This document shows, in pieces, positions 52,501-61,301 of a stretch of DNA of 64,000 nucleotides. A program made the translations under genes and the position numbers. Every line of letters starts with the position of its first letter. Within the stretch, counting starts at the first letter, position 1. The notes under the pieces were generated by a model, which worked only from the letters and a program-made list of their open reading frames with translations, was not told where the DNA came from and ran no database searches. Source of the DNA: Streptomyces sp. NBC_00448 (lineage in GTDB: Bacteria; Actinomycetota; Actinomycetes; Streptomycetales; Streptomycetaceae); NCBI RefSeq assembly GCF_036014115.1, contig NZ_CP107913.1:8549501-8613500 (forward strand). Direction: 5' to 3'.

Positions 52501-55500
52501 GGCCGCTGCGCGACGTGATGTGGGGAACCGATCCGGCGGCGCTGGAGCTGACCTGCTACGCGCAGCCGGCGCTGTTCACCGTCGGGATCTCCCTCTACCG
52601 GCTGGTCGAGTCGTGGGGCGTGCGGCCCGACTACCTCGCCGGCCACTCCGTCGGCGAGCTGGTGGCCGCGCGCGCGGCGGGAGTGCTCGGCCTGCCGGAC
52701 GCCGCCGTGCTGGTGGCCGCCCGCGGGCGGCTGATGCAGGCGCTGCCGGCCGGCGGCGCGATGATCGCCGTGCAGGCCGCGGAGGACGAGGTCGTGCCAC
52801 TGCTCTCCGACCGGGTGAGCCTCGCCGCGGTCAACGGCCCGACCTCGGTCGTCATCTCCGGCGCGGCCGGCGCGGCCGAGGAGATCGCTGCCCGCTTCGC
52901 CGCGGAGGGCCGCCGTACGGCCCGGCTGCGGGTCAGCCACGCCTTCCACTCGCCGCTGATGGAACCGATGGTGGCGGAGTTCCGCGCGGTGGTGTCCGCG
53001 CTGTCCTACCGGCCGCCCGCGCTCCCGGTGGTCTCCGCGGTGACCGGCCGGCAGGCGGGGGAGGAGCTGCTGTGCGACCCGGAGTACTGGGTGCGGCACG
53101 TGCGCGAGACCGTGCGCTTCCACGACGTGGTGCGCCACCTCGACGAGCGCGGGGTGTCCACGCACCTCGAACTCGGCCCCGACGCGGTGCTCGCCACGAT
53201 GGGACCCGACTGCCTCACCGGTGAGCGCGACGTCGCCTTCGTCCCCGCGATGCGCCGCGACCGCCCCGAGGCGCGGGAACTCGTCACCGCCGTCGCGCGG
53301 GCGCACTCCCGCGGTGTGCCGGTGGACTGGGCGGCGTTCTTCGACGGCACCGCGGCCCGCCGGGTCGACCTGCCCGTCTACCCCTTCCAGCGCCGGCACT
53401 TCTGGCTGGAGTCGGCCTCGCTCGGCGGCGACCCGGCCCGGGTCGGTCAGGCGCCGGCCCGGCACCCGCTGCTGGGCGCGCTGGTCACCGTCCCGGACTC
53501 CGGCGCGCTGGTGCTCACCGGCCGGCTCACCGCCGCGGGTGCGCCGTGGCTGGCCGACCACGACCTGCTCGGCACCCCGGTCCTGCCCGCCACCGCTCTG
53601 GTCGACCTCGCCCTGCACGCCGCCGGGCACGCCGGCTGCGACACCCTGCGCGAACTGGCCGTCGAACTGCCCTTGGCGGTCACCGGCGACGGCTCCACCG
53701 CGCTGCGCGTCGTGCTGGGCGGCCCGCGGCCCGACGGCAGCCGCCCCGTCTCCGTCCACTCGCGTCCCGACGCCGACCCGGACGCCCCCTGGACCCGGCA
53801 CGCCTCCGGTGTCGTCGAGGGACCGCAGGCTCCGGAGCCGCCCGCGCCGCGGCCGGAGGCGGAATGGCCACCCGTCGGCGCCGTCCCGCTCGGCCTCGGC
53901 GACGCCTACGAGCGCCTGCTGGCCGCCGGATACGGCTACGGTCCGGCGTTCCAGTGCCTGCGGGCCGCCTGGCGGCTCGGCGACGACCTGTTCGCCGAGG
54001 TCGAGCCGGTACGGGACGCCGAGCCGCGGGCGGAAGGCTTCAACGTGCACCCGGCCCTGCTCGACGCCGTGTTCCACGCCGAACGGCTGGCCGGGGAGGG
54101 CGATGCGGAACCGGTCGTCCCGGGTACGTGGCGGGGTGTCCGGCTGCGCGCCGCCGCGGGCGCCGACGCGCTGCGGGCACGGATCACCCCCGGCCCGGAG
54201 GGCAGCGCACTGGTGGTCACCGACAGCGCCGGCCGGCTCGTGCTCACCGCCGACTCGGTGGCCTCCCGCGCGGTCACCCCCGGCGAACTCGCCGCCGCCG
54301 ACCGGACCGACCACCCGGTGCTCCACACCCTGCGCTGGACGCCGGCCCCGCCCGCTCCCGCCGGGACGGCGGTCGCCGGATGGACGTTCCTCGGCCGCCC
54401 CGAGCCGCTGTTCGACCCGGCGTCGCCGGGCCACGCCGACCTCGACGCGCTGCTCGCGGCGATCGACGCCGACGAGCAGGCCCCGGCCACCGTGGTCCAC
54501 GTGTGCGGGACCGCCGCCCCCGACCCGGAACTGCCCGCGCTGCTGCGGCGCTGGGCGGACGACCCGCGGCTCGCCGCGGTGCGGCTCGTCGTCGCCACCA
54601 GCGGCGCGGTGGCCGCCGGTACGGAACCCGGGCAGGACCCGGCCCCCGACCCCGAAGGCGCCCGCGCCTGGGGGCTGGTGCGGGCCGCCCGCGCGGAGGG
54701 CCTGGGCCGGCCGGTCGTGGTGGACCTCGACCCGGCCGCCGACCCGGACCGCGCGCTCGCCGCCGCGCTGGCCTGCGGCGAACCCGAGACGGCCGTCCGT
54801 GGCGGTGAGGTGCTGCTGCCGCGGCTCACCGCCCCGGACGGCGCCGCCCTCCCCCCGCGGGGTCCGGCCGGCTGGGACCCGGACGGCACCGTGCTCGTCA
54901 CAGGGGACACGGCCGCGGGCACGCTGCTCGCCCGCCACCTCGCCGCCACGCACGGCCTTCGGCGCCTGACGCTGGTACGCGCCCCCGGTGACCCGGAGAC
55001 GGCCGTGCCGGACGCGGCGGTGACCGTCACCACCTGCGACCTGGCCGACCGTACGGCGCTGGCGGCGCTGCTGGACGCGATTCCCGAGGCGCATCCGCTG
55101 ACCGCGGTGGTGCACATCGCGGCCGACGGCCCGCAGGCCACCACGGTGAGCGGCCTCGACTCCGGGACGGAATCCGGGATCGGGGCCGAAGCCGCGACCG
55201 GGACCCAGGTCGCCGCGGCCCGGCGGGCCGATGACGCGTGGCACCTGCACGAGGCCGTCCGCGACGCCGCTCCCGCCGCCTTCGTCCTGGTGTCGGCGGC
55301 CGACGCCCTCCTAGCGGAGATCGGCACCACGGACGCGGCCATGGCCCACGCGTCCTTCGAGTTGCTGGCCGCGCACCGCCGCGCGCGCGGACTGCCCGCG
55401 GTCTCCCTCGCGCACGGGCCGTGGCGCACCGCCGCCCCGGACCAGCCCGGCGCCCCGGACCACCCCGCCGGCACCGAGCACCCCGAGCACCCCGACCGCC

Positions 55501-56201
55501 CGGGTTTCCCGACCCTCACCGCCGAGGAAGGGCTCGCGCAGTTCGACGCGGCGCTGGCCCTCGGCGCGACGCACTGCGTGCTGGCGCGCCTCGACCACGC
55601 GGCGCTGCGCGCCCGGGCCGGCGAACTCCCGCACGTGCTGCGGGCGGTGGTGCACGCCCCGGTCCGCCGCGCCCGCCTCGAGGAGGACGCGCCGCTGATC
55701 CGCCGGCTCGCCGGCCTGGCCCCCGAGGAACGCGACCGGACCCTGCTGGCCGCCGTCCGCGAGCACGTCGCCGCCGTTCTCGGCCACGCCTCGGCCGCGG
55801 CCGTCGACCCCGACCGGGCCTTCCAGGAGATGGGCTTCGACTCCCTCGCCGCCGTGGAACTGCGCAAACGGCTGAGCGCCGCTGCCGGGGTGTGGCTGCC
55901 CGCCACCCTGGTCTTCGACCACCCCACCTCGCGAGCGGTCACCGAGCGGCTCGGCGCGGCCCTCGACGGCGGGACGGGCCCGCGGCAGCCGGTGTTCGCG
56001 GAATTCCGGCGGCTGGAGGAAGCCCTGGCCGAGGCGACCCCGGACGACGCGGAGGCGGCCCGGATCACGGCCCGGCTGGAGAGCCTGCTGCGCAGGTGGC
56101 GCGACCGGCGGGACGGCGTCGCGGCCGAGGCGGAAGGGGCCTACGAGTCGGCCTCGGACGAAGAGCTGTTCCAGGCACTCGACGACCTCGAGATTGGTTG
56201 A
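46572..56201 (+). CDS. Type I PKS starting with AT: rest of module 4 plus module 5
   Basis: The 3209-residue protein has no KS at its start. After about 30 loose residues comes the KS-AT linker domain, then AT4 (Ser213 in GHSQG; YASH 314-317, methylmalonyl type), DH4 (His521, Asp685), KR4 (Tyr1128, LDD) and ACP4 (Ser1340). A full module 5 follows: KS5 Cys1555, AT5 Ser2026 (malonyl, HAFH), DH5 His2330, KR5 and ACP5 Ser3091. KR5 is dead: the glycine motif reads GDTAAG, the catalytic Tyr is Ala2922, the Asn is His2926 and the LDD is lost, so module 5 should leave a ketone. The tail SASDEELFQALDDLEIG is a docking helix. AAGGGGG precedes the ATG at 46572; a GTG at 46563 is an alternative. Confidence 0.95.
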   Translation: MSGEQRLPGTTAEPVDGGLPSGDARASRAVPWVLHGRDEQALRAQAGRLLSWLTGPEAEAGGSAPDIGLSLVTTRSVLGHRGVAVGTDRADLLAGVAALAGHGLGGTVVSGPVRPAGSTRVAFVFPGQGSQWPAMAGELLGTAPAFAERMAECARALEPFVDWEPMDVLRERPGAPSLERVDVVQPLLWAMMVSLAALWRSYGVEPDAVVGHSQGEIAAACVAGALSLSDGARIVALRSRLIAEELAGLGGMMSVPLPAAETEERLRAWQGRVQLAAVNGPGSVVVCGDTAALDEIFDQLTAQDVRVRRIPVDYASHSHYVEQLKDKLLAVLAPVAPRSSAVPFYSTVTGAALDTAALDAGYWFTNLRSTVRFEEATRALLADGHGLFVESSPHPVLRLGLQETVDATGAEARVVGSLRRGEGGLVRLTTSLAEASLAGAPVQWRASFTGTGARVVDLPTYAFQHRRYWARPDQDATSFAAAGLDPAGHPLLGAVVTSSTSGETVFTGRLSLPAHPWLADHEALGAVLLPGAAFVDLALHAGARTGCELLRELTLQAPLVLPDEGWVQLQVTVGAEGPDGERAVTVHSRAEDADGPWTRHAAGVLDPGPAAALAAIPEWPPPGAEPIPLDGAYPRLLERGHAYGPAFQGLKSAWRQGEEIYAEVALAEEESAAAAHFGVHPALLDAVLHADLVAGGGDPDASRGAVLPFAWNGVSLHASGATTARAVLRPAGPDAVRIDVFDGTGRPVLAVESLVAKAVSARQLASAGATRGPAPHAVRWTAAPRAEEAAALPACAVVGDGRAAEAFAAATGTARHADLAALASGLGTGTPPGVVVLCAAAEPAAPGAGGGSGATVLDAVRRRTGHVLHEVQSFLADPRFQDSAMVLVTTSAVAAGGGESPDLEQAPLWGLVRSAQAEHPGRFVLVDTGPDGDLDPEALARVLSDGEPEAVVRGGAVLTPRLAAAAAPQDGPRPAWPADGTVLVTGGTGVLGAHVARHLASAHGVRRLLLLSRRGESAPGAAELVAQLAESGAEAKVVACDVADRAALAAVLAEIPADRPLRAVVHTAGVLDDGVIDALTPKRLDEVLRAKADAAWHLHELTRERDLAGFVLFSSAAGTLGAPGQGNYAAANAFLDALAAHRRAAGLPAVALAWGLWADGSGMTGALDERDISRLRRQGFPPLETAEALDLLDAALASVRAPESVSAPVPVSVPADAPHSSPPGSASGSAPGDAPVPVTSGDPASAHRLLLKLDTTALRAQAAHGTLPAMLRGLVRTPPRRAARSGGDAPLGERLSAMAPGERERALLELVRTQVADVLGHASPDAVEADRAFKELGFDSLTAVELRNRLAAATGLRLPATLVFDHPSARAVVRHMDRELTGQRPQSARTRAAAPDEPVALVAMACRFPGGVESPEDLWRLVADGTDAVSAFPADRGWDLEELYDPEPGKPGRTYTRSGGFLDGAADFDPDFFGISPNEALAMDPQQRLLLETSWHLFERAGIDPGTLRATPTGVFAGVMYHDYADNSATGSIASGRLSYHYGFEGPAITVDTACSSSLVALHLAIQSLRAGECDLALAGGVTVMATAGVLVEFGTQRGLAADGRCKSYADAADGTGFSEGVGLLLVERLADARRNGHPVLALVRGSAVNQDGASNGLTAPNGPAQQRVIRQALAAAGLGTGDVDTVEGHGTGTTLGDPIEAQALLATYGQDRSPERPLWLGSIKSNIGHAQAAAGVAGVIKAVESMRHGVLPRTLHVDEPSQQVDWASGAVRLLTEAQPWPEPGRPRRAGVSSFGISGTNAHVIVEQAPADATSEATTGQTPAEPAGGSAEPQHPVDGPESESAPGPAPRPVVPWLVSAASPDALRQHARRLAAHLADDPGSNPADVAFTLATARSPLDHRALVVGDDRDELVAALAALAADDEPAGRRTTGGTAFLFTGQGAQRLGMGRELYDAHPHFRRAFDAALEAFDPHLDRPLRDVMWGTDPAALELTCYAQPALFTVGISLYRLVESWGVRPDYLAGHSVGELVAARAAGVLGLPDAAVLVAARGRLMQALPAGGAMIAVQAAEDEVVPLLSDRVSLAAVNGPTSVVISGAAGAAEEIAARFAAEGRRTARLRVSHAFHSPLMEPMVAEFRAVVSALSYRPPALPVVSAVTGRQAGEELLCDPEYWVRHVRETVRFHDVVRHLDERGVSTHLELGPDAVLATMGPDCLTGERDVAFVPAMRRDRPEARELVTAVARAHSRGVPVDWAAFFDGTAARRVDLPVYPFQRRHFWLESASLGGDPARVGQAPARHPLLGALVTVPDSGALVLTGRLTAAGAPWLADHDLLGTPVLPATALVDLALHAAGHAGCDTLRELAVELPLAVTGDGSTALRVVLGGPRPDGSRPVSVHSRPDADPDAPWTRHASGVVEGPQAPEPPAPRPEAEWPPVGAVPLGLGDAYERLLAAGYGYGPAFQCLRAAWRLGDDLFAEVEPVRDAEPRAEGFNVHPALLDAVFHAERLAGEGDAEPVVPGTWRGVRLRAAAGADALRARITPGPEGSALVVTDSAGRLVLTADSVASRAVTPGELAAADRTDHPVLHTLRWTPAPPAPAGTAVAGWTFLGRPEPLFDPASPGHADLDALLAAIDADEQAPATVVHVCGTAAPDPELPALLRRWADDPRLAAVRLVVATSGAVAAGTEPGQDPAPDPEGARAWGLVRAARAEGLGRPVVVDLDPAADPDRALAAALACGEPETAVRGGEVLLPRLTAPDGAALPPRGPAGWDPDGTVLVTGDTAAGTLLARHLAATHGLRRLTLVRAPGDPETAVPDAAVTVTTCDLADRTALAALLDAIPEAHPLTAVVHIAADGPQATTVSGLDSGTESGIGAEAATGTQVAAARRADDAWHLHEAVRDAAPAAFVLVSAADALLAEIGTTDAAMAHASFELLAAHRRARGLPAVSLAHGPWRTAAPDQPGAPDHPAGTEHPEHPDRPGFPTLTAEEGLAQFDAALALGATHCVLARLDHAALRARAGELPHVLRAVVHAPVRRARLEEDAPLIRRLAGLAPEERDRTLLAAVREHVAAVLGHASAAAVDPDRAFQEMGFDSLAAVELRKRLSAAAGVWLPATLVFDHPTSRAVTERLGAALDGGTGPRQPVFAEFRRLEEALAEATPDDAEAARITARLESLLRRWRDRRDGVAAEAEGAYESASDEELFQALDDLEIG

Positions 56202-59200
56202 TGGCGATGGCGAACGAGGAGAAGCTCCGCGACTACCTCAAGCGCGCGATGGCCGACCTGCACCAGGTGCGGCGCCATCTTCGCGAGGTCGAGGCCAAGG
56301 AGCACGAGCCCATCGCCATCGTGTCGATGAGCTGCCGGTTCCCCGGCGACGTGCACACCCCGGAGCAGTTGTGGGAGCTGGTGGCCGAGGGCCGCGACGG
56401 CATCTCCGCCTTCCCCGACAACCGCGGCTGGGACCTGGCGGCGCTGTACGACCCGGAGCCGGCCACCCCCGGGAAGACCTACGCCCGCGAGGGCGGATTC
56501 CTGCACGACGCCGGCGAGTTCGACGCCGACTTCTTCCGGACCAGCCCCCGCGAGGCCGCGGAGACCGACCCGCAGCAGCGGCTGCTGCTGGAGGCCGCCT
56601 GGGAACTGCTGGAGCGGGCGAACATCCCGCCCGACTCGCTCAAGGGCAGCCCCACCGGGGTCTTCGCGGGCGTCGTCTACCACGACTACGCCGCTGCCGG
56701 GGTCGGCAGCCTCGCCAGCGTCGCGTCCGGCCGTATCTCGTACTGCCTCGGCCTGGAAGGGCCGGCCATCACCGTCGACACCGCCTGTTCCGCGTCGCTG
56801 GTCTCCGTGCACCTGGCCATGCAGGCGCTCAGGTCCGGCGAGTGCTCCCTCGCCCTGGCCGGCGGCGCCACGGTGATGACCACCCCGACGTCCTTCGTCG
56901 GCTTCAGCCAGGAGCGCGGGCTCGCCCCCGACGGCCGCTGCAAGTCCTTCTCCTCCGACGCCGACGGCACCGGCTGGGGCGAGGGCGTCGGGCTGCTGCT
57001 GCTGGAACGGCTCGCCGACGCCCGCCGCAACGGCCACCCCGTCCTCGCCCTGGTCCGCGGCTCGGCGGTCAACCAGGACGGCGCCAGCAACGGCATGTCG
57101 GCGCCCAACGGCCCCTCCCAGCAACGGGTCATCCTCCAGGCGCTCGCCAACGCGCAACTCTCCCCGCAGGACGTCGACGCCGTCGAGGGGCACGGCACCG
57201 GCACGCGGCTGGGCGACCCCATCGAACTCCAGGCACTGCTGGCCACCTACGGGCAGCAGCGCGACCCCGGCCGGCCGCTGTGGCTCGGCTCGATCAAGTC
57301 CAACATCGGGCACGCCCAGGCCGCGGCCGGGGTCTCCGGGATCATCAAGATGGTCCAGGCGATGCGTCACGACACCCTGCCGCGCTCCTTGAACATCAAG
57401 GAACCCGTGTCGGAGGTCGACTGGACCTCCGGTCACATCCGCCTCCTCACCGAGGCCCGCCCCTGGACCCGCGCCGACCACCCGCGCCGCGCGGGAGTCT
57501 CCGCGTTCGGCCTGAGCGGCACCAACGCGCACGTCATCATCGAGGAGGCCCCCGACGACGACCCGGCCGAGGCCGACCAGCAGGGCACGCTCCCGGACGT
57601 CCTGCGCACCCAGGCGCAGCGCCTGCGCTCGCAGGTCGAGGAACTCGCCTCCTCCGTCGTCATCCCGGTCGTCGGCCGCAGCATGGACGAGATCTGGGCC
57701 CCCACCCAGCGCGGCCGCACGCACCCGAAACCGTCCGCCCCCGCCGTGCCGTTGCCCCTCTCCGCGCACAGCGGCACGGCACTGTCCGCCCAGGCCCGCC
57801 GGCTGCTCGACCACGCCGCCACCGGCAGCCACAGCGTCATGGACCTCGGCTACTCCCTGGCCACCACCCGCTCCGCGCTACGCCACCGCGCGGTGGTCGT
57901 CGCGCAGGACCGCGCGGAATACCTGCGCGGCCTGGAGGCGTTGGCGGCCGGCGAGGTGCGGGCCGATGTCTTCCAGGGCGCGGTGGCGGAGGGCCTGACC
58001 GCGTTCGTGTTCACCGGGCAGGGTGCGCAGCGGTTGGGGATGGGTCGGGAGTTGTGTGGGGCGTTTCCGGTGTTCGCGGCGGCCTTCGACGAGGCGGTGG
58101 CGGAGTTGGACCACCATCTCGGGTTCTCGTTGCGGGAGGTGTTGTGGGGTTCGGATGCGGCCCGGGTGAACGACACCGTCATTGCTCAGGCGGGGTTGTT
58201 CGCGTTCGAGGTGGCGTTGTTCCGGTTGGTGGAGTCGTGGGGGGTGCGGCCGGACTTCGTGGTGGGGCATTCGATCGGTGAGGTGGCGGCTGCGTGTGTG
58301 GCGGGGGTGTGGTCGGTGGAGGATGCGGCGCGGGTGGTGGCGGCGCGGGGTCGGTTGATGCAGGCGTTGCCGGCGGGTGGGGCGATGGTGGCGATCGGAG
58401 CCTCCGAGGCCGAGGTGTCCGGGGAGTTGCCGCAAGGCGTGTCCATCGCTGCGGTGAACGGTCCGTCGTCGGTGGTGGTGTCCGGTGTGGAGGACGCCGT
58501 GGCCGAGCTGGCGGAGGTGTTCGCGGGGCGGGGGTGCCGTACGAGTCGGCTGCGGGTGAGCCACGCGTTCCATTCGGCGTTGATGGAGCCGATGTTGGCG
58601 GAGTTCGGCGAGGTACTGGACGGGGTGTCGTATGCGGCGCCGACGATTCCGGTGGTGTCGAACGTGACGGGCGGCCTGGCGACGGCCGAGGACCTGTGCA
58701 GCCCCGACTACTGGGTGCGGCACGTGCACGAACCGGTCCGCTTCCTCGCCGGCATCCGCCACCTCGGGCAGAAGGGAGTCACCACCTTCCTCGAAGTCGG
58801 CCCCGACGCCGCACTCACCCCGGTCGTCCCCGACTGCCTGCCCGACGACGGCGACCACGCCTGCGTACCGCTCCAGCGCCGCGACCGCGGCGAGGAACGG
58901 GAGGCGGTCAGCGCCCTCGCGCTCCTCCACGTCCGAGGCGTCCCCGTCGAATGGTCCGCCTTCTACGCCGGCCGCGACGCCCGCGCGGTGGACGACCTGC
59001 CCACGTACGCCTTCCAGCGCAAGTGGTACTGGTGGCAGGCAGCCGACGGGGGCGCGGCACCCGGCGCGACCGGCGGCGACCCCACCGACAGCGCGCTGTG
59101 GGACAGCCTCGAACGCACCGGACTGCCCGAACTCGCCGCGCATCTGAAGGTCGGCGTCGACGCCCTCGGCCAGGTGGTGCCGGCGATGACCGAGTGGCGC

Positions 59201-61228
59201 CGCGGCCGGCGCGAGGCCGCGACCACCGACACGTGGCGCTACCAGGTCGGCTGGCGGCCCGTCACCACCCCCGCTCCCACCGGCCCGCAGGGAACCTGGA
59301 CGGTCGCCGTCCCCGCCGGACTCGACGACGACGCAACCGTCCGCACCGTCCTGGACGCCCTCACCGCGCACGGCGCCGACCGCCTCGCCCTGATCCGCGT
59401 CGACGCCGACGACGACCGCGCCGGCCTGGCCGTACGGCTGACCGAGCAGGCCGCCGACGGCCCGCTCGGTACCGTCGTCTCCCTGCTCGCCTTCGACACC
59501 ACCGGGCATCCGCGCCACCCCGCCCTCACCCGCGGCTGCGCGGAAACGCTCCTGCTCGCCCAGGCACTCGCGGACGCCGCGCCCGACGCCCGCCTGTGGT
59601 GCGTCACCCGGCAGGCCGTCGCGGCCACCGCCACCGAACCCGCCGACCCCTACCAGGCGCTGCTGTGGGGCCTCGGCATCGGCCTCTCCCTGGACCGCCC
59701 CGACGCCTGGGGTGGCCTGGTGGACCTGCCGGAGACCGTCGACGCGGCCGCCGCCCGCACCCTGTGCGCCGTCCTCGCCGCAGACGGTGGCGAGGACCAG
59801 CTCGCCGTACGCCCCGGCGCCCTCCTGGCCCGCCGCATGCTGCGCGCCCCACGGGACGGCGCCGTCGCGCCGCGCACCTGGCGGCCCGAGGGGACCACCC
59901 TGATCACCGGCGGGACCGGCGGCCTCGGCGCGCACGTCGCCCGGATGCTCGCCGACCTCGGCGCCGCACACCTGGTGCTCACCAGCCGCCGCGGCCCGGC
60001 GGCCGAGGGCGCCGACGCCCTGCGCGCGGAACTCGCCGCCCGCGGCACCCGCACCACCGTCGTCGCCTGCGACGTCGCCGACCGCACCTCCCTCGCCGCG
60101 CTGCTGGACTCCCTGCCCGCCGACGCGCCCCTGCACGTCGTGCACGCCGCCGGGGAACTCCAACGACTCGCGTCCGTCACGGAGTTGACCGTCGAGGAGG
60201 TGAACCGGGCCGCCCATGCCAAGGTGGTCGGCGCCGCCCTGCTCGACGAACTCCTCGCCGACCGCGAGCCGGCGACGTTCGTCCTGTTCTCCTCCGGCGC
60301 CGCCGTCTGGGGCAGCACCGGCCAGGCCGGCTACGCCGCCGCCAACGCGTTCCTCGACGCCCTCGCCCACCGCCGCCGCGCCCAGGGCCGGACCGCCACC
60401 TCGATCGCCTGGGGCTCGTGGGACGGCGGCATGGTCGACGCCGAACTCGCCGCCACCATGCGGCGGTTGGGCGCACCCCCCATGCCGCCCCGGCTCGCCG
60501 TCGGCGCGCTGCGGACCGCCCTGGACCACGACGAGCACCACCTCGTGGTCGCCGACATCGACTGGGCCCGCTTCGCCCCCGTCTACACCATGGCCCGGCC
60601 CCGGCCGCTGCTCGACGGCCTGCCCGAGACCCGCGGCGCTCTCACCGCGGCACCCGCGCAGGACCCTGCCGCCGGCGCGGCCCTGCGGGACAAGCTCGCC
60701 ACGATGTCGCCCGCCCGCCGCAGGCACACCGTGGTCGACCTGGTCCGCAACCACGTCGCGGCCCTGCTCCACTACGACGACCCGGGCGAACTCGACACCG
60801 CCCGGCCCTTCACCGACCTCGGATTCGACTCGGTCGCCGCTACCGACCTGCGCACCCGCCTCGCCACGGCCGGCGGCGTCCCGCTCGCGGCCACCGTGGT
60901 CTTCGACCACGCCACCCCCACCGCCCTCGCCGACCACCTCCTCGCCCGACTCGGCCTGGACGAGCAGGCCCGCGCCACCGCCGTCCTCGCCGAGGTCGAA
61001 CGCCTGGAGCAGGCAGCCGCCGAACTCACCCCGCGGGAAGTCGAGGAGCACGGCATCGCCGCCCGGCTGCGCGCGCTGACGGCCCGGCTGGCCGGTGACC
61101 CGCCCGGCGCCGACACCGGCGGCACCGACCCGGCCGCGCCCGGCGGGCCGGACGTCGGCGCGCGCCTCGACGAGGCGTCCGCCGACGACGTCCTCGCCTT
61201 CATCGACCAGGAGCTGGGGCTGTCCTGA
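56201..61228 (+). CDS. Type I PKS, module 6 (KS-AT-KR-ACP)
   Basis: The 1675-residue protein has an N-terminal docking coiled coil (EEKLRDYLKRAMADLHQVRRHLREVE), KS6 (Cys196, DTACSAS), AT6 (Ser691 in GHSIG, HAFH, malonyl), KR6 (TGGTGGLG near residue 1236, Tyr1378) and ACP6 (Ser1544). There is no DH, and KR6 lacks the LDD motif (A type), so the module should give a hydroxyl. The end DDVLAFIDQELGLS is a docking helix. Its ATG overlaps the previous stop by one base. About 700 bases of the AT region (57992-58690) are nearly the same as in the next gene and use a different codon style. Confidence 0.95.
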   Translation: MAMANEEKLRDYLKRAMADLHQVRRHLREVEAKEHEPIAIVSMSCRFPGDVHTPEQLWELVAEGRDGISAFPDNRGWDLAALYDPEPATPGKTYAREGGFLHDAGEFDADFFRTSPREAAETDPQQRLLLEAAWELLERANIPPDSLKGSPTGVFAGVVYHDYAAAGVGSLASVASGRISYCLGLEGPAITVDTACSASLVSVHLAMQALRSGECSLALAGGATVMTTPTSFVGFSQERGLAPDGRCKSFSSDADGTGWGEGVGLLLLERLADARRNGHPVLALVRGSAVNQDGASNGMSAPNGPSQQRVILQALANAQLSPQDVDAVEGHGTGTRLGDPIELQALLATYGQQRDPGRPLWLGSIKSNIGHAQAAAGVSGIIKMVQAMRHDTLPRSLNIKEPVSEVDWTSGHIRLLTEARPWTRADHPRRAGVSAFGLSGTNAHVIIEEAPDDDPAEADQQGTLPDVLRTQAQRLRSQVEELASSVVIPVVGRSMDEIWAPTQRGRTHPKPSAPAVPLPLSAHSGTALSAQARRLLDHAATGSHSVMDLGYSLATTRSALRHRAVVVAQDRAEYLRGLEALAAGEVRADVFQGAVAEGLTAFVFTGQGAQRLGMGRELCGAFPVFAAAFDEAVAELDHHLGFSLREVLWGSDAARVNDTVIAQAGLFAFEVALFRLVESWGVRPDFVVGHSIGEVAAACVAGVWSVEDAARVVAARGRLMQALPAGGAMVAIGASEAEVSGELPQGVSIAAVNGPSSVVVSGVEDAVAELAEVFAGRGCRTSRLRVSHAFHSALMEPMLAEFGEVLDGVSYAAPTIPVVSNVTGGLATAEDLCSPDYWVRHVHEPVRFLAGIRHLGQKGVTTFLEVGPDAALTPVVPDCLPDDGDHACVPLQRRDRGEEREAVSALALLHVRGVPVEWSAFYAGRDARAVDDLPTYAFQRKWYWWQAADGGAAPGATGGDPTDSALWDSLERTGLPELAAHLKVGVDALGQVVPAMTEWRRGRREAATTDTWRYQVGWRPVTTPAPTGPQGTWTVAVPAGLDDDATVRTVLDALTAHGADRLALIRVDADDDRAGLAVRLTEQAADGPLGTVVSLLAFDTTGHPRHPALTRGCAETLLLAQALADAAPDARLWCVTRQAVAATATEPADPYQALLWGLGIGLSLDRPDAWGGLVDLPETVDAAAARTLCAVLAADGGEDQLAVRPGALLARRMLRAPRDGAVAPRTWRPEGTTLITGGTGGLGAHVARMLADLGAAHLVLTSRRGPAAEGADALRAELAARGTRTTVVACDVADRTSLAALLDSLPADAPLHVVHAAGELQRLASVTELTVEEVNRAAHAKVVGAALLDELLADREPATFVLFSSGAAVWGSTGQAGYAAANAFLDALAHRRRAQGRTATSIAWGSWDGGMVDAELAATMRRLGAPPMPPRLAVGALRTALDHDEHHLVVADIDWARFAPVYTMARPRPLLDGLPETRGALTAAPAQDPAAGAALRDKLATMSPARRRHTVVDLVRNHVAALLHYDDPGELDTARPFTDLGFDSVAATDLRTRLATAGGVPLAATVVFDHATPTALADHLLARLGLDEQARATAVLAEVERLEQAAAELTPREVEEHGIAARLRALTARLAGDPPGADTGGTDPAAPGGPDVGARLDEASADDVLAFIDQELGLS
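57992..58690 (+). repeat. AT-domain tract nearly identical to 63003-63701 (copy 1)
   Basis: This 699-base stretch aligns without gaps to 63003-63701 with about 30 mismatches counted by eye. It is rich in TTG, GTG, GGG and GGT codons, whereas bases on either side use C-ending codons. The 3' edge near 58690 is sharp (GACCTGTGCAGC follows). Confidence 0.85.
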
Positions 61229-61301
61229 CCGACCGCGCAAGCGCCCCGACCGGAGCCGGAATCCAGTCCCCACCGGGACCGAAAGGTGTTGTGAAACAGG
61301 G

